A stretch of 64,000 bases of DNA from Anaerolineae bacterium (GCA_021463865.1 JAJTXY010000003.1:62001-126000); one strand, 5' to 3'; counted from the first letter of the stretch, positions 17,682 to 28,140 are shown. Made by a program: numbers and translations. Notes: generated from the sequence alone by a model not told the origin.

Positions 17682-18812
17682 TTACCCACCTTTAACTTCT
17701 TTGAGGATGGATTCCAGATTGCCCGTCTCATAAATCTTACGATCAATCGTTACAAACGATTCAGGGCGGCGTTCCTGCCCACCTTCGCAGTAGCTATCGT
17801 CCAGTTCCCATTTGACCAGTCGAATCGTCCCCCGGTCTACTTCGATTGCTGTGATGCCATTGATATAAACGCAGCAACCACAATTGAAATAGGCCGGAGC
17901 TAAATCCCCCTTATCCTGCATTTTTTCACGACGCAGCGCATCCCGCGAATTTTTGATCGTGCGTTCAACATATTGAATCGAAGCAAGCAGTTGATAGTAA
18001 TTGGAACGATTGGCATCTGATTTCAATTTCTCTTTAAGCTCTTTCAAGATTTCCTTCAATTGGTCAATCTTGCTATAAGAGCGAAAGATGCCACGATGCG
18101 TATGCCCAGCCACCAAGACTACCCCTTTTTGCTGTGCCCATTGGTAGAGGTAGTTGTCACGTCGAAAACGAATAAGGTTGTTCTGCGCTGCACGTGGACT
18201 ATTGACCAATCCCAGTCTTTGCAGGGGTTCCCACAAAATTGCTGTTAAGCCCCACTCCTGCAAAGGTCGCCAAATATGTTTTACCCAGAAGCGGCTGGCT
18301 TTGGATTTTTGGTCGGATTGTGGGTCGCCCTGATGCCCATGTACGATAAAGATGTTTTCTCCCAGACGGATGGCCGGGTGAACCTTAATTTCACCCAAGA
18401 TCGGCCACAGGTATTTTTGCACCAGCGTTTCATCAGCCCACTCCAAATCGTGATTGCCATAGGTGCGAAAATGATAACCCGGCTTTTGGGCAAACAGGCG
18501 CTCCGCTGCAAAGGCGCCATCGTGATAGGCTTTGATGATATTGGAATATTCTGCTTCCCACCCCTCTTCAACGTCGCCATTTAAAACCAGATGATAATCA
18601 CGCTCAAAATACCATTGCAGGGCATGGCAGAAAATCAACTCATTGGGCAAAAAGTCATCGCTACCTCTTTTTTTATCGCCTTTATGCAAATCGCTGATGA
18701 TGACATAGCGGTCAGCGGTTAGCTCAAAATTGTCTACCACTGCGGCTCGATTCCATGCCTCATCCAGTGCTTTAAAGGTAAATTCCTCTTCAGAAATTCT
18801 GACCCGTGTCAT
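17682..18812 (-). CDS. Metallophosphoesterase
   Basis: A 376-residue calcineurin-like phosphoesterase. The metal-binding motifs are visible: VIISDLHKGD (Asp, His), NGDVEEGWE (GD), YGNHDLEW (GNHD), IVHGHQGD and VAGHTHRG (GH.H). No signal peptide is present, so it is cytoplasmic. The start is ATG 18812: GAGGAGGAG lies 6 bases upstream, and the in-frame TTG at 18833 would place that ribosome site inside the coding region. An insertion with a charged helix (KEILKELKEKLK) lies between the last motifs. The substrate is unknown; the family includes UDP-diacylglucosamine hydrolases and nucleotide phosphatases. Confidence 0.88.
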   Translation of the reverse strand: MTRVRISEEEFTFKALDEAWNRAAVVDNFELTADRYVIISDLHKGDKKRGSDDFLPNELIFCHALQWYFERDYHLVLNGDVEEGWEAEYSNIIKAYHDGAFAAERLFAQKPGYHFRTYGNHDLEWADETLVQKYLWPILGEIKVHPAIRLGENIFIVHGHQGDPQSDQKSKASRFWVKHIWRPLQEWGLTAILWEPLQRLGLVNSPRAAQNNLIRFRRDNYLYQWAQQKGVVLVAGHTHRGIFRSYSKIDQLKEILKELKEKLKSDANRSNYYQLLASIQYVERTIKNSRDALRREKMQDKGDLAPAYFNCGCCVYINGITAIEVDRGTIRLVKWELDDSYCEGGQERRPESFVTIDRKIYETGNLESILKEVKGG

Positions 18813-18946
18813 CGCCTTCTCCTCCTCAGTCAATCGTCATAGGAAACCCCTTATTTAATATTAATCTGAATTGTCCAAAAACGCCGCATCTGGTAAGCTG
18901 ATATTAATGGGTTACTCTCACTCATACTGTTCAAGGGCGATTTCAT

Positions 18947-21900
18947 TTGCGCTGGACATTCCGAGGGGTCAATATTCTACTGGCAGTGACTAGCCTAGTG
19001 CTGCTTTTCATGCCGCCGCGTGTCAACCAAGTAGCCCATGCCGCCATTTTCGTCGTAGATTCCATCGCCGATCTGCCAGATGCCAATACGGGAGACGGCT
19101 TATGCCAAACGCCGATTGGCACCTGTACCCTCCGCGCCGCCATCCAACAAGCCAATGCCCTTCCCGGCCTAGATGAGATTCATTTTGGTATCGGAACGGG
19201 CCTTCAGACGATTATTCCCTCTGCCACCCTGCCTACCATCACCGACTCGCTCATTATGGATGGCACAACCCAACCGGGGTATATCAGCACGCCAATCATT
19301 GTCCTGTCCGGTACAGGGGGTGGGAATGTCATCGGCTTGAACCTGACGACCAGCAACAGCATTATTCGTGGCTTGGTGATTAATGAATTTGATATTGGCA
19401 TCTCGGTTGATGGCAACAATGCTGTCAACAATTTGATCGCGGGTAATTTTATCGGCACGACAGCGACAGGTCTTGCACCTGCACCCAATCGTACCGCTGG
19501 TATCCGATTAACCAATGGTGCATCCAACAATACGATTGGCGGCACAACCCCTGCTGACCGCAATCTCATTTCTGGCAATCTTGGTGTCGGCATCTTGGTC
19601 ACAAGTCTCAATACCGACCCCAACCTCATTACGGGCAATTTTATTGGCACGGATTTGACCGGAACGCTCATTGACCCTAGCCCCGCGATTGGTGACGAAT
19701 TGGGGAATGGGAGCGATGGCATTTCGGTAACGGGTGGTGCTGACCAACTGACCATTTCAGGCAATGTGATTGCTGGCAACAACGACGGCATCCATTTTTC
19801 GGGCGGAGGTACGACCAGTCATCAAGTGATTGGCAATTTCATCGGCACGGATTTGACTGGAACGGTTGCGTTACCCAATCGTGGTAATGGGGTCAATATT
19901 CTCAGTGGGGCGCAGCGCATCCAAATTGGTGCCCCCGGTTTAGGAAACGTCATTGCTGCTAATACCCTCAACGGGATTCACATCCAGAGTTCGGCCTCCG
20001 CAGCCACGATTCAAAGCAATTATATCGGGACGGATGCCACCCAATCCTTAAATCTTGGGAACACCCTCAATGGCATCTATCTGTCCTATTCAAGTAATAA
20101 TCGCCCCGGTGAAAATTTCATCGGTGGTTCTGGAGCAAATGTTGGGAATGTGATTGCTCATAATGGAGAGGCGGGAATCCGGATTGACTATCCCAACCAA
20201 CCGACGGGCAGTTCCCCCTACGTTGGTGCAGGCAACACCATTTCGAGCAATTCAATTTATGCCAATGGTGGACTTGGCATTGATCTGGTATTGCTGAATA
20301 CCGGCACTGGCCCGACACCGAATGATCCTAGCCCCGACGCCGACAACGGCCCGAATGATCTACAAAATTTCCCCGACCTAACCCGCGTCAGCACCAATGG
20401 CACAGATGCCACCGCCATTCAGGGCAATTTGATCACCCGGCCAAATTTGCCTGTACGCATCGAATTTTTTAACAACCTAGTCTGTGACCCATCGGGCTAT
20501 GGCGAAGGCATGACCTTGCTGGGTTTTTATGATGGTATTACAGACAGCACCGGGGTGTTAAATTTTAATGTCACTCTACCCGTAGGCGTTTCAGTTGGCT
20601 CATTTATTACAGCGACAACGGTGGCCCAAACTGTGCCGCCCAGTAACTTTCGTAATACCTCCGAATTTTCGCCCTGCCTCCCCTCTGTTTCGACCACTAA
20701 CCTTGTTTTGACCAAAACGGACAATATTGATCCCGTAGTGGTAGGGAATAACCTCATTTATACACTCACCGTCAGCAATACTGGGCCTGAAGATGCGACG
20801 GCTGTCACCGTGACCGACCCACTACCGATTGGGACGACGCCAGTAAACGTCTCCCCTAGCGGAATTTGCACTGAAACGAGCGGTCTTGTAACCTGCACGA
20901 TTGGGAATTTACCAGCCGGAGCCTCCACCACCATTCAAATCGAAATTAATGTGACCGCCACGAACGATTTGGTCAATACCGCATCAGTCACAGGTAATGA
21001 GATCGAGAGCAATTATGAGGACAACACAGCCAGCCAAATGACTACCGTGTCGTTTGTATCGCCCACCCCAACCTTCACAAGTACGCCTATTACGGTGACG
21101 GCCACTTCAATATCCAGTACCGTCCCTTCTACTACAACCGCGTTCCCGACTCAGATCGCCAGTGCAACAGCCATCGCATCCAATACGCCAAACAATATTC
21201 AGATGGCTAGCTCGACGGCCTCAAGAACGAGTACACGAACGGCAACGGCTTCGCGCACTGCCACCTCAGTTCCGAGCCAGACTGCCACTCGTACACCCTT
21301 GCCGACACGCACCGCCACCCCTTCAAGAACCCCTATTTCCACCAATACCCATGTGCCAACCTCGACACCCCGTCCATCGCAAACCCCGATTCCGTCAGCA
21401 AGCGCTACCCTTGTTTTGCCGACGATGACCAACAGCCCAACCCCGGTGCCGCTAGAAATCGAAAAAGAACCCGTTGATGATGACACCTACACCATCACGA
21501 TCAGCAATCCCGGGGTGGCTTACGTTACCCAATTATTGCTGACCGAACAGCTACGTCCCGGCATGTCCTTTATTTCGTCGAATCCAAGGTCGCCGACCTG
21601 CCAACAAATTGAGGGACGCATCACTTGTCAGTTAGGTACATTAGCGGGTGGAGCAAGTACAGGTGTACGCATTGAGGTTGATCCAGCGGGGTTAGAATTG
21701 TTATCGGGCCAAACGACTGTCTCGGCGAATGGACAAACCGTTGCCAGCGTAGATCGGCCTTACATTGCCAAGTTTGCCGCACCGGGGTTTGTGGAACCGG
21801 GAGCAGAGATTGTTTGGACAATACAGGTCATTAATCCAACGAACCGCGTCGCCTCGAATGTGCAGGTGGTGGATGTCATTCCTGCCGAATTTGAGATTTT

Positions 21901-22243
21901 AGCGGCTACCTCTACACAGGGTGCGATTTCACGACAGGGGCAGCAAGTCACCTTACGTTTAGCTGTCTTAGAGCCAGTCGATGCACTCACCATTACCATT
22001 CAAACACGGTTGGTAGCGGAGGTCGAAAATCCAGTTATCCCCAATCGTGCCTGTCTCACCACCCGCGAATATCCAACACAGCGGTGTGCCGAGATTAATC
22101 TCCTGCGGGTGCGAACCCTACCTGCCACTGGCGAATCATGGTGGGGACAATGGCGGTTAACCCTTTTGGTTGCCACACTCATTGGGTTATTAAGCGCGAC
22201 GCTTCTCTGCTGGCGATTAAGACGGACGACGCAGCAGCAGTAG
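18947..22243 (+). CDS. Surface protein: CSLREA, beta-helix, DUF11 repeats and LPXTG anchor
   Basis: A 1098-residue exported protein. After a signal peptide (about 1-32) comes a CSLREA-like segment (DGLCQTPIGTCTLRAAIQQAN), then a right-handed parallel beta-helix (about 85-510) built on recurring units such as GNFIGTDLTGT. Residues about 585-690 form a DUF11 domain (LTKTDNIDPVVVGNNL onward), followed by a Thr/Ser/Pro-rich stretch (about 700-830) suited to glycosylation, and two more DUF11-like units. The end is LPATG (1058-1062), a hydrophobic helix, then RLRR, the layout of a sortase sorting signal. The start is TTG 18947 with AAGGG 10 bases upstream. Its 3' end overlaps the convergent gene by 27 bases. 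Probably a cell-wall-anchored adhesin-like protein. Confidence 0.83.
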   Translation: MRWTFRGVNILLAVTSLVLLFMPPRVNQVAHAAIFVVDSIADLPDANTGDGLCQTPIGTCTLRAAIQQANALPGLDEIHFGIGTGLQTIIPSATLPTITDSLIMDGTTQPGYISTPIIVLSGTGGGNVIGLNLTTSNSIIRGLVINEFDIGISVDGNNAVNNLIAGNFIGTTATGLAPAPNRTAGIRLTNGASNNTIGGTTPADRNLISGNLGVGILVTSLNTDPNLITGNFIGTDLTGTLIDPSPAIGDELGNGSDGISVTGGADQLTISGNVIAGNNDGIHFSGGGTTSHQVIGNFIGTDLTGTVALPNRGNGVNILSGAQRIQIGAPGLGNVIAANTLNGIHIQSSASAATIQSNYIGTDATQSLNLGNTLNGIYLSYSSNNRPGENFIGGSGANVGNVIAHNGEAGIRIDYPNQPTGSSPYVGAGNTISSNSIYANGGLGIDLVLLNTGTGPTPNDPSPDADNGPNDLQNFPDLTRVSTNGTDATAIQGNLITRPNLPVRIEFFNNLVCDPSGYGEGMTLLGFYDGITDSTGVLNFNVTLPVGVSVGSFITATTVAQTVPPSNFRNTSEFSPCLPSVSTTNLVLTKTDNIDPVVVGNNLIYTLTVSNTGPEDATAVTVTDPLPIGTTPVNVSPSGICTETSGLVTCTIGNLPAGASTTIQIEINVTATNDLVNTASVTGNEIESNYEDNTASQMTTVSFVSPTPTFTSTPITVTATSISSTVPSTTTAFPTQIASATAIASNTPNNIQMASSTASRTSTRTATASRTATSVPSQTATRTPLPTRTATPSRTPISTNTHVPTSTPRPSQTPIPSASATLVLPTMTNSPTPVPLEIEKEPVDDDTYTITISNPGVAYVTQLLLTEQLRPGMSFISSNPRSPTCQQIEGRITCQLGTLAGGASTGVRIEVDPAGLELLSGQTTVSANGQTVASVDRPYIAKFAAPGFVEPGAEIVWTIQVINPTNRVASNVQVVDVIPAEFEILAATSTQGAISRQGQQVTLRLAVLEPVDALTITIQTRLVAEVENPVIPNRACLTTREYPTQRCAEINLLRVRTLPATGESWWGQWRLTLLVATLIGLLSATLLCWRLRRTTQQQ

Positions 22244-23617
22244 GTTAAATGGCGCGGTCAGGGTACAGTCCAATTCGGAAAATTCAATAACGGCCTCTCC
22301 GCTAATCAAATCCGGCCCCTCCACTTGCAGCGTATCCCGATGCAGATTCCCGGTATCATCAGTATAGATACGCCGATATTGCGCTTCCGCAATCCGCGTA
22401 AATTCGCCGATGCTCAAAATCAAGGACGCGCCAGAATCTTGAATCGTGACACTGTTGAGGCCAACCCCCTCAAACGAAATCACCGTCCCATCGGGGCACG
22501 TCATGTCCTCTACACCCCACGTAAACCGCCACTCCCCATCGAGTGGGATACCCGGCTGAATTTCCAGTGGCGGAGGAACGGTCACGGGCCGATCGAGCAT
22601 ATTGGTCGGCAGGCTTTGCACATTATTTTCGTCATAGGGTTCGGGTGAATTGGGAACATCGGATGGGGCAAGATTCTCACTCATCGGCACACTGACACTC
22701 GTACCTGCAACTGCTGTGCGCGTCGTCCCATTAGAAGTGACCTGAGCCGACCCTTCCACGACATTGACCGCCATCTCGCCACCCGCTTGTGCCTGCAAGT
22801 ATGCTGTTCCACTGAGTTGGATATCCACTTCGTTCGTCAAAATGGTGACTTCTGCCACGCCTTCCGGTGTCTGAATCAAAAGGCCGCTGTTGGGGGCTTC
22901 GGGACACCCCGCGTCATCCGTCCCCGTTTGGAAATAGAAGGCTTGCATTGGGCCATATTGCGGGCTAGGCGGGGTTTCAGCAAAATGGGCAGGGTCCACA
23001 ATGGGTAAAGTCTCAATATCAATCTCGGCACTGACCAACTCCACAAACACCCATCCTGCCAAATCGGGTTGACCCGGCACCAGCACCCGCAACCACGAAC
23101 TATCGGCAAGGCGTCCGCTGGCCGTGACAACATCACCTGCGGTTAACGTCTCCAAAATTGGACTGACGGTACTTGGTTCGCTGCGAATATTCGCTTGCGA
23201 GATGGCGGTGACGGGCAGTAATTGGGTGGCGTTATCCAGCGTGACGTTGCCAAACATCAAAAAGGTGACATCTTGCGGGGTGGTCTGTTCCAAATCGGCC
23301 TGAATTTTGATCATCGCCACACCCCACGCCCCGGTATTTTCGTCCATCGCGCTCAACCGCAAACTCTTGACTTCGACCACATTGACCACATCCCCCGGCG
23401 CGTCAAAACTAAAATTAGGATAACCTGCTTGTGGCTCGGCATCCAAAACCAAATGCCCATAACAGGCTTGGTTGCGTTCAAGGACATCACAATTGGCGGT
23501 GGTCAAGACAAAGGCCGTTTGCACGATTTGCGGACAATCCGTATCCCCCTGTGCCCGTGCTGAAGCAGGTGTCAATAGCACCACACCCAACAAACCTATC
23601 CATTTTCGTAGGGTCAT
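22217..23617 (-). CDS. Exported SH3-like and FecR-like domain protein
   Basis: A 466-residue exported protein. A signal peptide (MTLRKWIGLLGVVLLTPASA) is followed by a domain with several Cys, an SH3b-like domain (about 150-205: ANIRSEPS, LTAGDVV, GWVFVELV), and a FecR-like segment (about 260-320: AEVTILTNEVDIQLSG, VEGSAQV). The C-terminal 110 residues are beta-rich and unassigned. ATG 23617 with AAGGGTGGG upstream is preferred over 23647, which would overlap the preceding kinase gene. It lies 20 bases after the kinase-STAND-WD40 gene on the same strand and is probably in one operon with it. It may be an extracytoplasmic partner, but that is inference. Confidence 0.75.
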   Translation of the reverse strand: MTLRKWIGLLGVVLLTPASARAQGDTDCPQIVQTAFVLTTANCDVLERNQACYGHLVLDAEPQAGYPNFSFDAPGDVVNVVEVKSLRLSAMDENTGAWGVAMIKIQADLEQTTPQDVTFLMFGNVTLDNATQLLPVTAISQANIRSEPSTVSPILETLTAGDVVTASGRLADSSWLRVLVPGQPDLAGWVFVELVSAEIDIETLPIVDPAHFAETPPSPQYGPMQAFYFQTGTDDAGCPEAPNSGLLIQTPEGVAEVTILTNEVDIQLSGTAYLQAQAGGEMAVNVVEGSAQVTSNGTTRTAVAGTSVSVPMSENLAPSDVPNSPEPYDENNVQSLPTNMLDRPVTVPPPLEIQPGIPLDGEWRFTWGVEDMTCPDGTVISFEGVGLNSVTIQDSGASLILSIGEFTRIAEAQYRRIYTDDTGNLHRDTLQVEGPDLISGEAVIEFSELDCTLTAPFNLLLLRRPS

Positions 23618-23637
23618 AGCCCACCCTTTTTTGACCA

Positions 23638-26600
23638 TTAGGGGCACGTCGCGTGATAATCAGTGGCGGGGAAATAACGCACCCATTCTTCATGACTCAG
23701 ATTGCGGTTGGCGATTTGACAGGCCCGTTTCTGCCACGCCTGTAAAGCGGCCTCCCATACCAACACCTTACCGTCATCCGTCACACTTGCCAAGCGAGAC
23801 CCGTCCGAGCTAAAAGCAACCCCATTGACCCATCCTTGCCGGGTAAAAAACGGCTGGCCCATTGGCTGGCCTGTCTCAATATTCCACCAAATGAGGCTGG
23901 TATCGCGGCTGCCAGATACCAACCATTGCCCATCGGGGCTAAAGGCCAAACTCAACACCCAATGGACATGCCCAGTGAGGGGTTGACGAATAAGTTGATG
24001 GGTCGCCACATCCCACAGCCGAATCGTGTTATCCCGGCTGGCGGTGGCTAATAATTTCCCATCGGGGCTAAAGGCAACGGCTGTCACTTCCGCCGTATGT
24101 CCTGTCAGGGTCTCACCTATGGGTTGATGCGCCGCCACATCCCACAAAATAACCGTATGGTCACGACTGGCACTTGCCAATACCCTGCCATCGGGACTAA
24201 ATGCCACACCCAAAACGCCGTCAGTATGTCCTGTCAGCACCTCATCAATCGGCTGATGCGTCGCCATATCCCACAATATAACCGTACCGTCATCACTTCC
24301 CGATGCCAATAATCGCCCATCGGGGTTAAAGGCGACCTCAAACACAACTTCGGTATGGCCTAGCAACGGTTCACCAATTGGCTGCTGGGTGGCTATATCC
24401 CACAAAATGACTGTCTGGTCAGCGCTGCCAGAAGCCAATATTTTCTCATCGGGACTAAAGGCCACACTCGTGACCGGCCCAATATGCCCCTCCAACAGAA
24501 TCGGATCGCTGTCGGAATCTGCCTTCCATAACCATATGTCGGAACCGCCCCCGACTGCCATCCACTGGCTATCTGGGCTAAACGTCACAGCCGAGGCTGA
24601 ATCAGTGGTATCAAAAATATGTGGATTTAAGGGCACTTGCTGGTGGATGTCCCATAAAATCAGCGTTTTATCGGCGCTTGCCGAGGCTAACAGTGACCCA
24701 TCCGGGCTAAAGGCCACCCGCCACACCGCATCTTGATGGCCTGTGAGGGGTAGGGCGATTAATTCCCCATTTTGGGCTGACCACACACGCAGTGTTCCAT
24801 CGGCACTGCCCGAGACGATCATCTGACCATCGGGGCTAAAAGCGACACTCCGCACCCACCCAGTATGACCTGTGGAAATCTGGCTTAAGGCTTCCCGTGT
24901 CGCCACATCCCAAATGATTAGGGTTGTATCGGCACTACCAGATACCAACCGCTGACTATCGGGACTAAAGGCCACGCTCCACAGCCAATTAGTATGACCC
25001 GTCAGTGGTTCACCAACCGTCTCACCCGTTTCAACATCCCACAATCGCACCGTTCCATCCGCACTCCCCGAAGCGATGAGGCGACCATCAGGACTAAAAG
25101 CGACATCGTACACCGCGTCACTATGACCTGTAAGGGGATTCCCGACTGCCTGCCGTGTCCCAATATCCCACAAAATGATGGTATGATCTTGGCCCGCCGT
25201 AACCAGCATTTTGCCATCCGGACTAAACGCCATCCGCCAAATCGAATCGGTATGACCGGGTAGGGCGTCCCCAATGGATTCACCCGTCTGTACATCCCAA
25301 AGATACACCAGTGCATCTGTTCCACCTGACACCAGCAACCGACCATCGGGGCTAAAGGCAACCGTATTGACCGCTCCCGTCATGCCCAACAATTCACGGA
25401 TGGGTTGATGGGTGTTGGCATCCCACAATATAATCCGCCCATCTTGCCCGGCGGAAGCCAATATTTTTCCATCGGGGCTAAAGGCCACATCGCGTACTCG
25501 TTCGGTGTGCCCATGCAAAAAGGTCAGCAGGCGCGGATTAGATTGCAACAGGGTTAGGAGGCTACTCCGTGATTCAAACGTGTCGGCGGCACGACCACTT
25601 TCGAGGCTCAATAGCAGCGCCACATCCAATCGGTCAGCATGATTCAGTGCTGTCGAAGCCAATTCACGCGAACGGGCAATGGTGGCCTCGCGGTTGGCGC
25701 GATTCCGGTCAAAAACAGCCGTCGTCTCGGCGTGTCGGGCTTGACGTTGGGCTGTCCATGCCAAACCTGCCAACACTAACGCCACTACTGAAAATACGAT
25801 CAACCCCGCTACAAATAGCTGCCCCCGCTGTTTGGCGCGTCGGCGTGCTCGGCTACTGGCGGCAAGATAGGCTTTTTCATGGTCGGTCAATGTAATAAAT
25901 CGCTCATCAGCCAGCAATTCAAATTGGGCCAAACGTGCGCCGCTCGCAAGATAGCCCGTTTCGTGTCCGTTGCTGTCCCATTCAAGGGCAGCAGTAGCAA
26001 GACGGCGCTGAATGAGCAAATTTTGCCGATCTTCCTCAATCCACTGATGCAATCGCCCCCACGTGCGAATGAGAGCTTCATGGGCAACCTCAACCGTCGG
26101 CTCACGGGTAATCGGGTCATGGTCAAAAGTCAGCAGCCGATGTTTGCCAAATTCATCCAACACCGCCCACAGCGGATGGGTTTTGGTAGGCGCAATGGAC
26201 GTTAATTCGCTCCAACGCACCCGCCGACGGGTATCTTCCACCCCTTCGCCAATCGTCACCAAGCGCAAAAAAAGCTGACGAATCGCCTCCCGACCCGTGA
26301 TATTCTGTTTTTCATAGAGTTCATCCGCCCGCCGTGACAACGCCCCAGAAATGCCACCCCCTTTTTGATAGGCGGCATGAGTCAACATGCGCCCTTCACG
26401 CTGTTCAAAAAGCTCGGTCAGCGCATATTGCAGTAACGGCAGCGCCCCGGCCTGTTGGCTTACATCATTTACCATCGCCGCAACTAAATCCGGCTCAACC
26501 TTTAACCCTACTTGTTCGGCAGGTTTGACAATCGCGCTTTCAAGTTCATGGACTTGTAGGGGCAGAATGATTTCCGTCCGGTCACGCAGCAAATCACCAA

Positions 26601-28140
26601 AACCGGGATAGAGCAGGGGGCGGTCATAAAAATCGGCACGTAAGGCAATCACTACTCGTACCCGACTGTCGGGAGCATGTACCGCCGCCAAAAGGTTGCG
26701 TAGGAAATGGGCTTGCTGCTGTGGGTCATCAGCTTGGGTAAAAACTTCCTCAAATTGATCTATCACCAAAACCAATTCATCGCCCACGCTCATGATGTCG
26801 GCTACGACCTCGACCAACCCCTGTGGGCTTTCGTGTAGGCGGCCACTAATCCAATCGCTTTCGCCAAATGCGATGCTCAATAAGGCTGTTTCCAAACGAC
26901 GCAGGGGATTGCGACCGGGCGTCATGCGCGTGACAAACCAATTTTCCGAACCCACCAAATCACCGCGATGCAGGGCTGGGATTACACCCGCGTTAACAAG
27001 GCTTGATTTCCCGCTGCCGCTCGCCCCCACAATTGCCAAAAAGCGCTGATACGGGCCAGTCTCAATGAGTCGCTGCAAAATACGCTGGAGGGTCTTTTCG
27101 CGCCCATAAAAAATTCCTGCGTCAGTTTCCATAAAGGGCCGTAACCCTTTGTAGGGGTTGGGTGGGGAAATGATGGGGGTAATAATTTGCGTCTTGCGTG
27201 ATACCTCTGTTGTTGGCCCAAATTTGACCGTCTGACCACGCGGTCTACCAGGATTTTCGCTAATTTTGCCGCCGCCAGAAGCAATTTGAACCCCTTCTAC
27301 CGATTCGATCATCCGTGTAAAGTCCGCCGCAAAACTCAACACATCGCCATAACGCACATCCAATTTTTTAGCTGTTGCTCGTTGAATCACCTCATTGATT
27401 GCCGGAGGCAGATCACCCCGTATCTCATTGACGGCTGGCACAGGATCAAACAAATGCCGATCCATCAAAGCCGTATCGGTTAGTTCATCAAATGGCAACT
27501 GACGGGTTAGCACCTCAAACAGTAACACACCGAGACTGTAAATATCCGCCTGTGGGGTAATAGCCGCGCCACGAATCTGCTCCGGCGACATATAGGCGGG
27601 GGAACCAAATAGGCCCTCTTCTTGGGTAACGTCCGTTTTGCCCACCAATTTCTTGGCAATCCCAAAATCCGCTAAATAAGCATTGTTTTCTTCATCTAAC
27701 AAAATATTGGAAGGCTTGAGGTCAAGGTGTACCACCCCTTTGCGGTGAGTATGCGACAAGGCGGCAGCCACTTGGTTGAGTAATCGGGCAGCGGCGGTCA
27801 ATCCCCAAGAATTTTTCTGGATAGATTCGCTTAGGTTGCCTCCCTTAAACAGGCGCATCACAATATAAGCGGCATTCGGTTCGCGCCAATAGTCGTACAA
27901 GGGCACGATATGGAGGTGTTCTAACTGCGCAATAATTTGAGCTTCCAGTTCAAAGCGGCGAATGAAATTGGGGTGGTTGGCAAACTGGGGGTCGAAAATT
28001 TTGACCGCCACTTCACGTTCCACCAGCGGCTGGTAGGCGCGATAGACAACGGCAAAACCACCCTTACCAATCACGTATTCCAATTCATAGCCTTTGATGG
28101 TTTGCCCAGTGGAAATGGGGGGAAATGGCGCGTCAGTCAT
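23638..28140 (-). CDS. Ser/Thr kinase - nSTAND ATPase - WD40 (14 repeats) protein
   Basis: A 1500-residue signalling protein. Residues about 13-275 are a Hanks kinase: GKGGFAVVY, VAVKIF, HLDLKPSN (about 135; Leu replaces Arg of HRD, so non-RD), ADFGIAK, SPEQI. Next is an nSTAND1-type NTPase (about 335-720) starting NPYKGLRPF, with FYGRE, Walker A GASGSGKS (about 370) and Walker B LVLVIDQFEEV (about 457). One membrane helix lies near 780-800 (LFVAGLIVFSVVALVLAG). The C-terminal part holds 14 WD40 repeats, which fit two seven-bladed propellers outside the membrane or facing the same side as the N-terminus depending on topology. The gene diverges from lacI with a 165-base gap to that start codon. 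Confidence 0.93.
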   Translation of the reverse strand: MTDAPFPPISTGQTIKGYELEYVIGKGGFAVVYRAYQPLVEREVAVKIFDPQFANHPNFIRRFELEAQIIAQLEHLHIVPLYDYWREPNAAYIVMRLFKGGNLSESIQKNSWGLTAAARLLNQVAAALSHTHRKGVVHLDLKPSNILLDEENNAYLADFGIAKKLVGKTDVTQEEGLFGSPAYMSPEQIRGAAITPQADIYSLGVLLFEVLTRQLPFDELTDTALMDRHLFDPVPAVNEIRGDLPPAINEVIQRATAKKLDVRYGDVLSFAADFTRMIESVEGVQIASGGGKISENPGRPRGQTVKFGPTTEVSRKTQIITPIISPPNPYKGLRPFMETDAGIFYGREKTLQRILQRLIETGPYQRFLAIVGASGSGKSSLVNAGVIPALHRGDLVGSENWFVTRMTPGRNPLRRLETALLSIAFGESDWISGRLHESPQGLVEVVADIMSVGDELVLVIDQFEEVFTQADDPQQQAHFLRNLLAAVHAPDSRVRVVIALRADFYDRPLLYPGFGDLLRDRTEIILPLQVHELESAIVKPAEQVGLKVEPDLVAAMVNDVSQQAGALPLLQYALTELFEQREGRMLTHAAYQKGGGISGALSRRADELYEKQNITGREAIRQLFLRLVTIGEGVEDTRRRVRWSELTSIAPTKTHPLWAVLDEFGKHRLLTFDHDPITREPTVEVAHEALIRTWGRLHQWIEEDRQNLLIQRRLATAALEWDSNGHETGYLASGARLAQFELLADERFITLTDHEKAYLAASSRARRRAKQRGQLFVAGLIVFSVVALVLAGLAWTAQRQARHAETTAVFDRNRANREATIARSRELASTALNHADRLDVALLLSLESGRAADTFESRSSLLTLLQSNPRLLTFLHGHTERVRDVAFSPDGKILASAGQDGRIILWDANTHQPIRELLGMTGAVNTVAFSPDGRLLVSGGTDALVYLWDVQTGESIGDALPGHTDSIWRMAFSPDGKMLVTAGQDHTIILWDIGTRQAVGNPLTGHSDAVYDVAFSPDGRLIASGSADGTVRLWDVETGETVGEPLTGHTNWLWSVAFSPDSQRLVSGSADTTLIIWDVATREALSQISTGHTGWVRSVAFSPDGQMIVSGSADGTLRVWSAQNGELIALPLTGHQDAVWRVAFSPDGSLLASASADKTLILWDIHQQVPLNPHIFDTTDSASAVTFSPDSQWMAVGGGSDIWLWKADSDSDPILLEGHIGPVTSVAFSPDEKILASGSADQTVILWDIATQQPIGEPLLGHTEVVFEVAFNPDGRLLASGSDDGTVILWDMATHQPIDEVLTGHTDGVLGVAFSPDGRVLASASRDHTVILWDVAAHQPIGETLTGHTAEVTAVAFSPDGKLLATASRDNTIRLWDVATHQLIRQPLTGHVHWVLSLAFSPDGQWLVSGSRDTSLIWWNIETGQPMGQPFFTRQGWVNGVAFSSDGSRLASVTDDGKVLVWEAALQAWQKRACQIANRNLSHEEWVRYFPATDYHATCP

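Noticed and set aside
19204-19791. 195-codon frame antisense to the beta-helix region
   Set aside because: Low-complexity Pro/Val/Leu translation that mirrors the repeats of the plus-strand gene.
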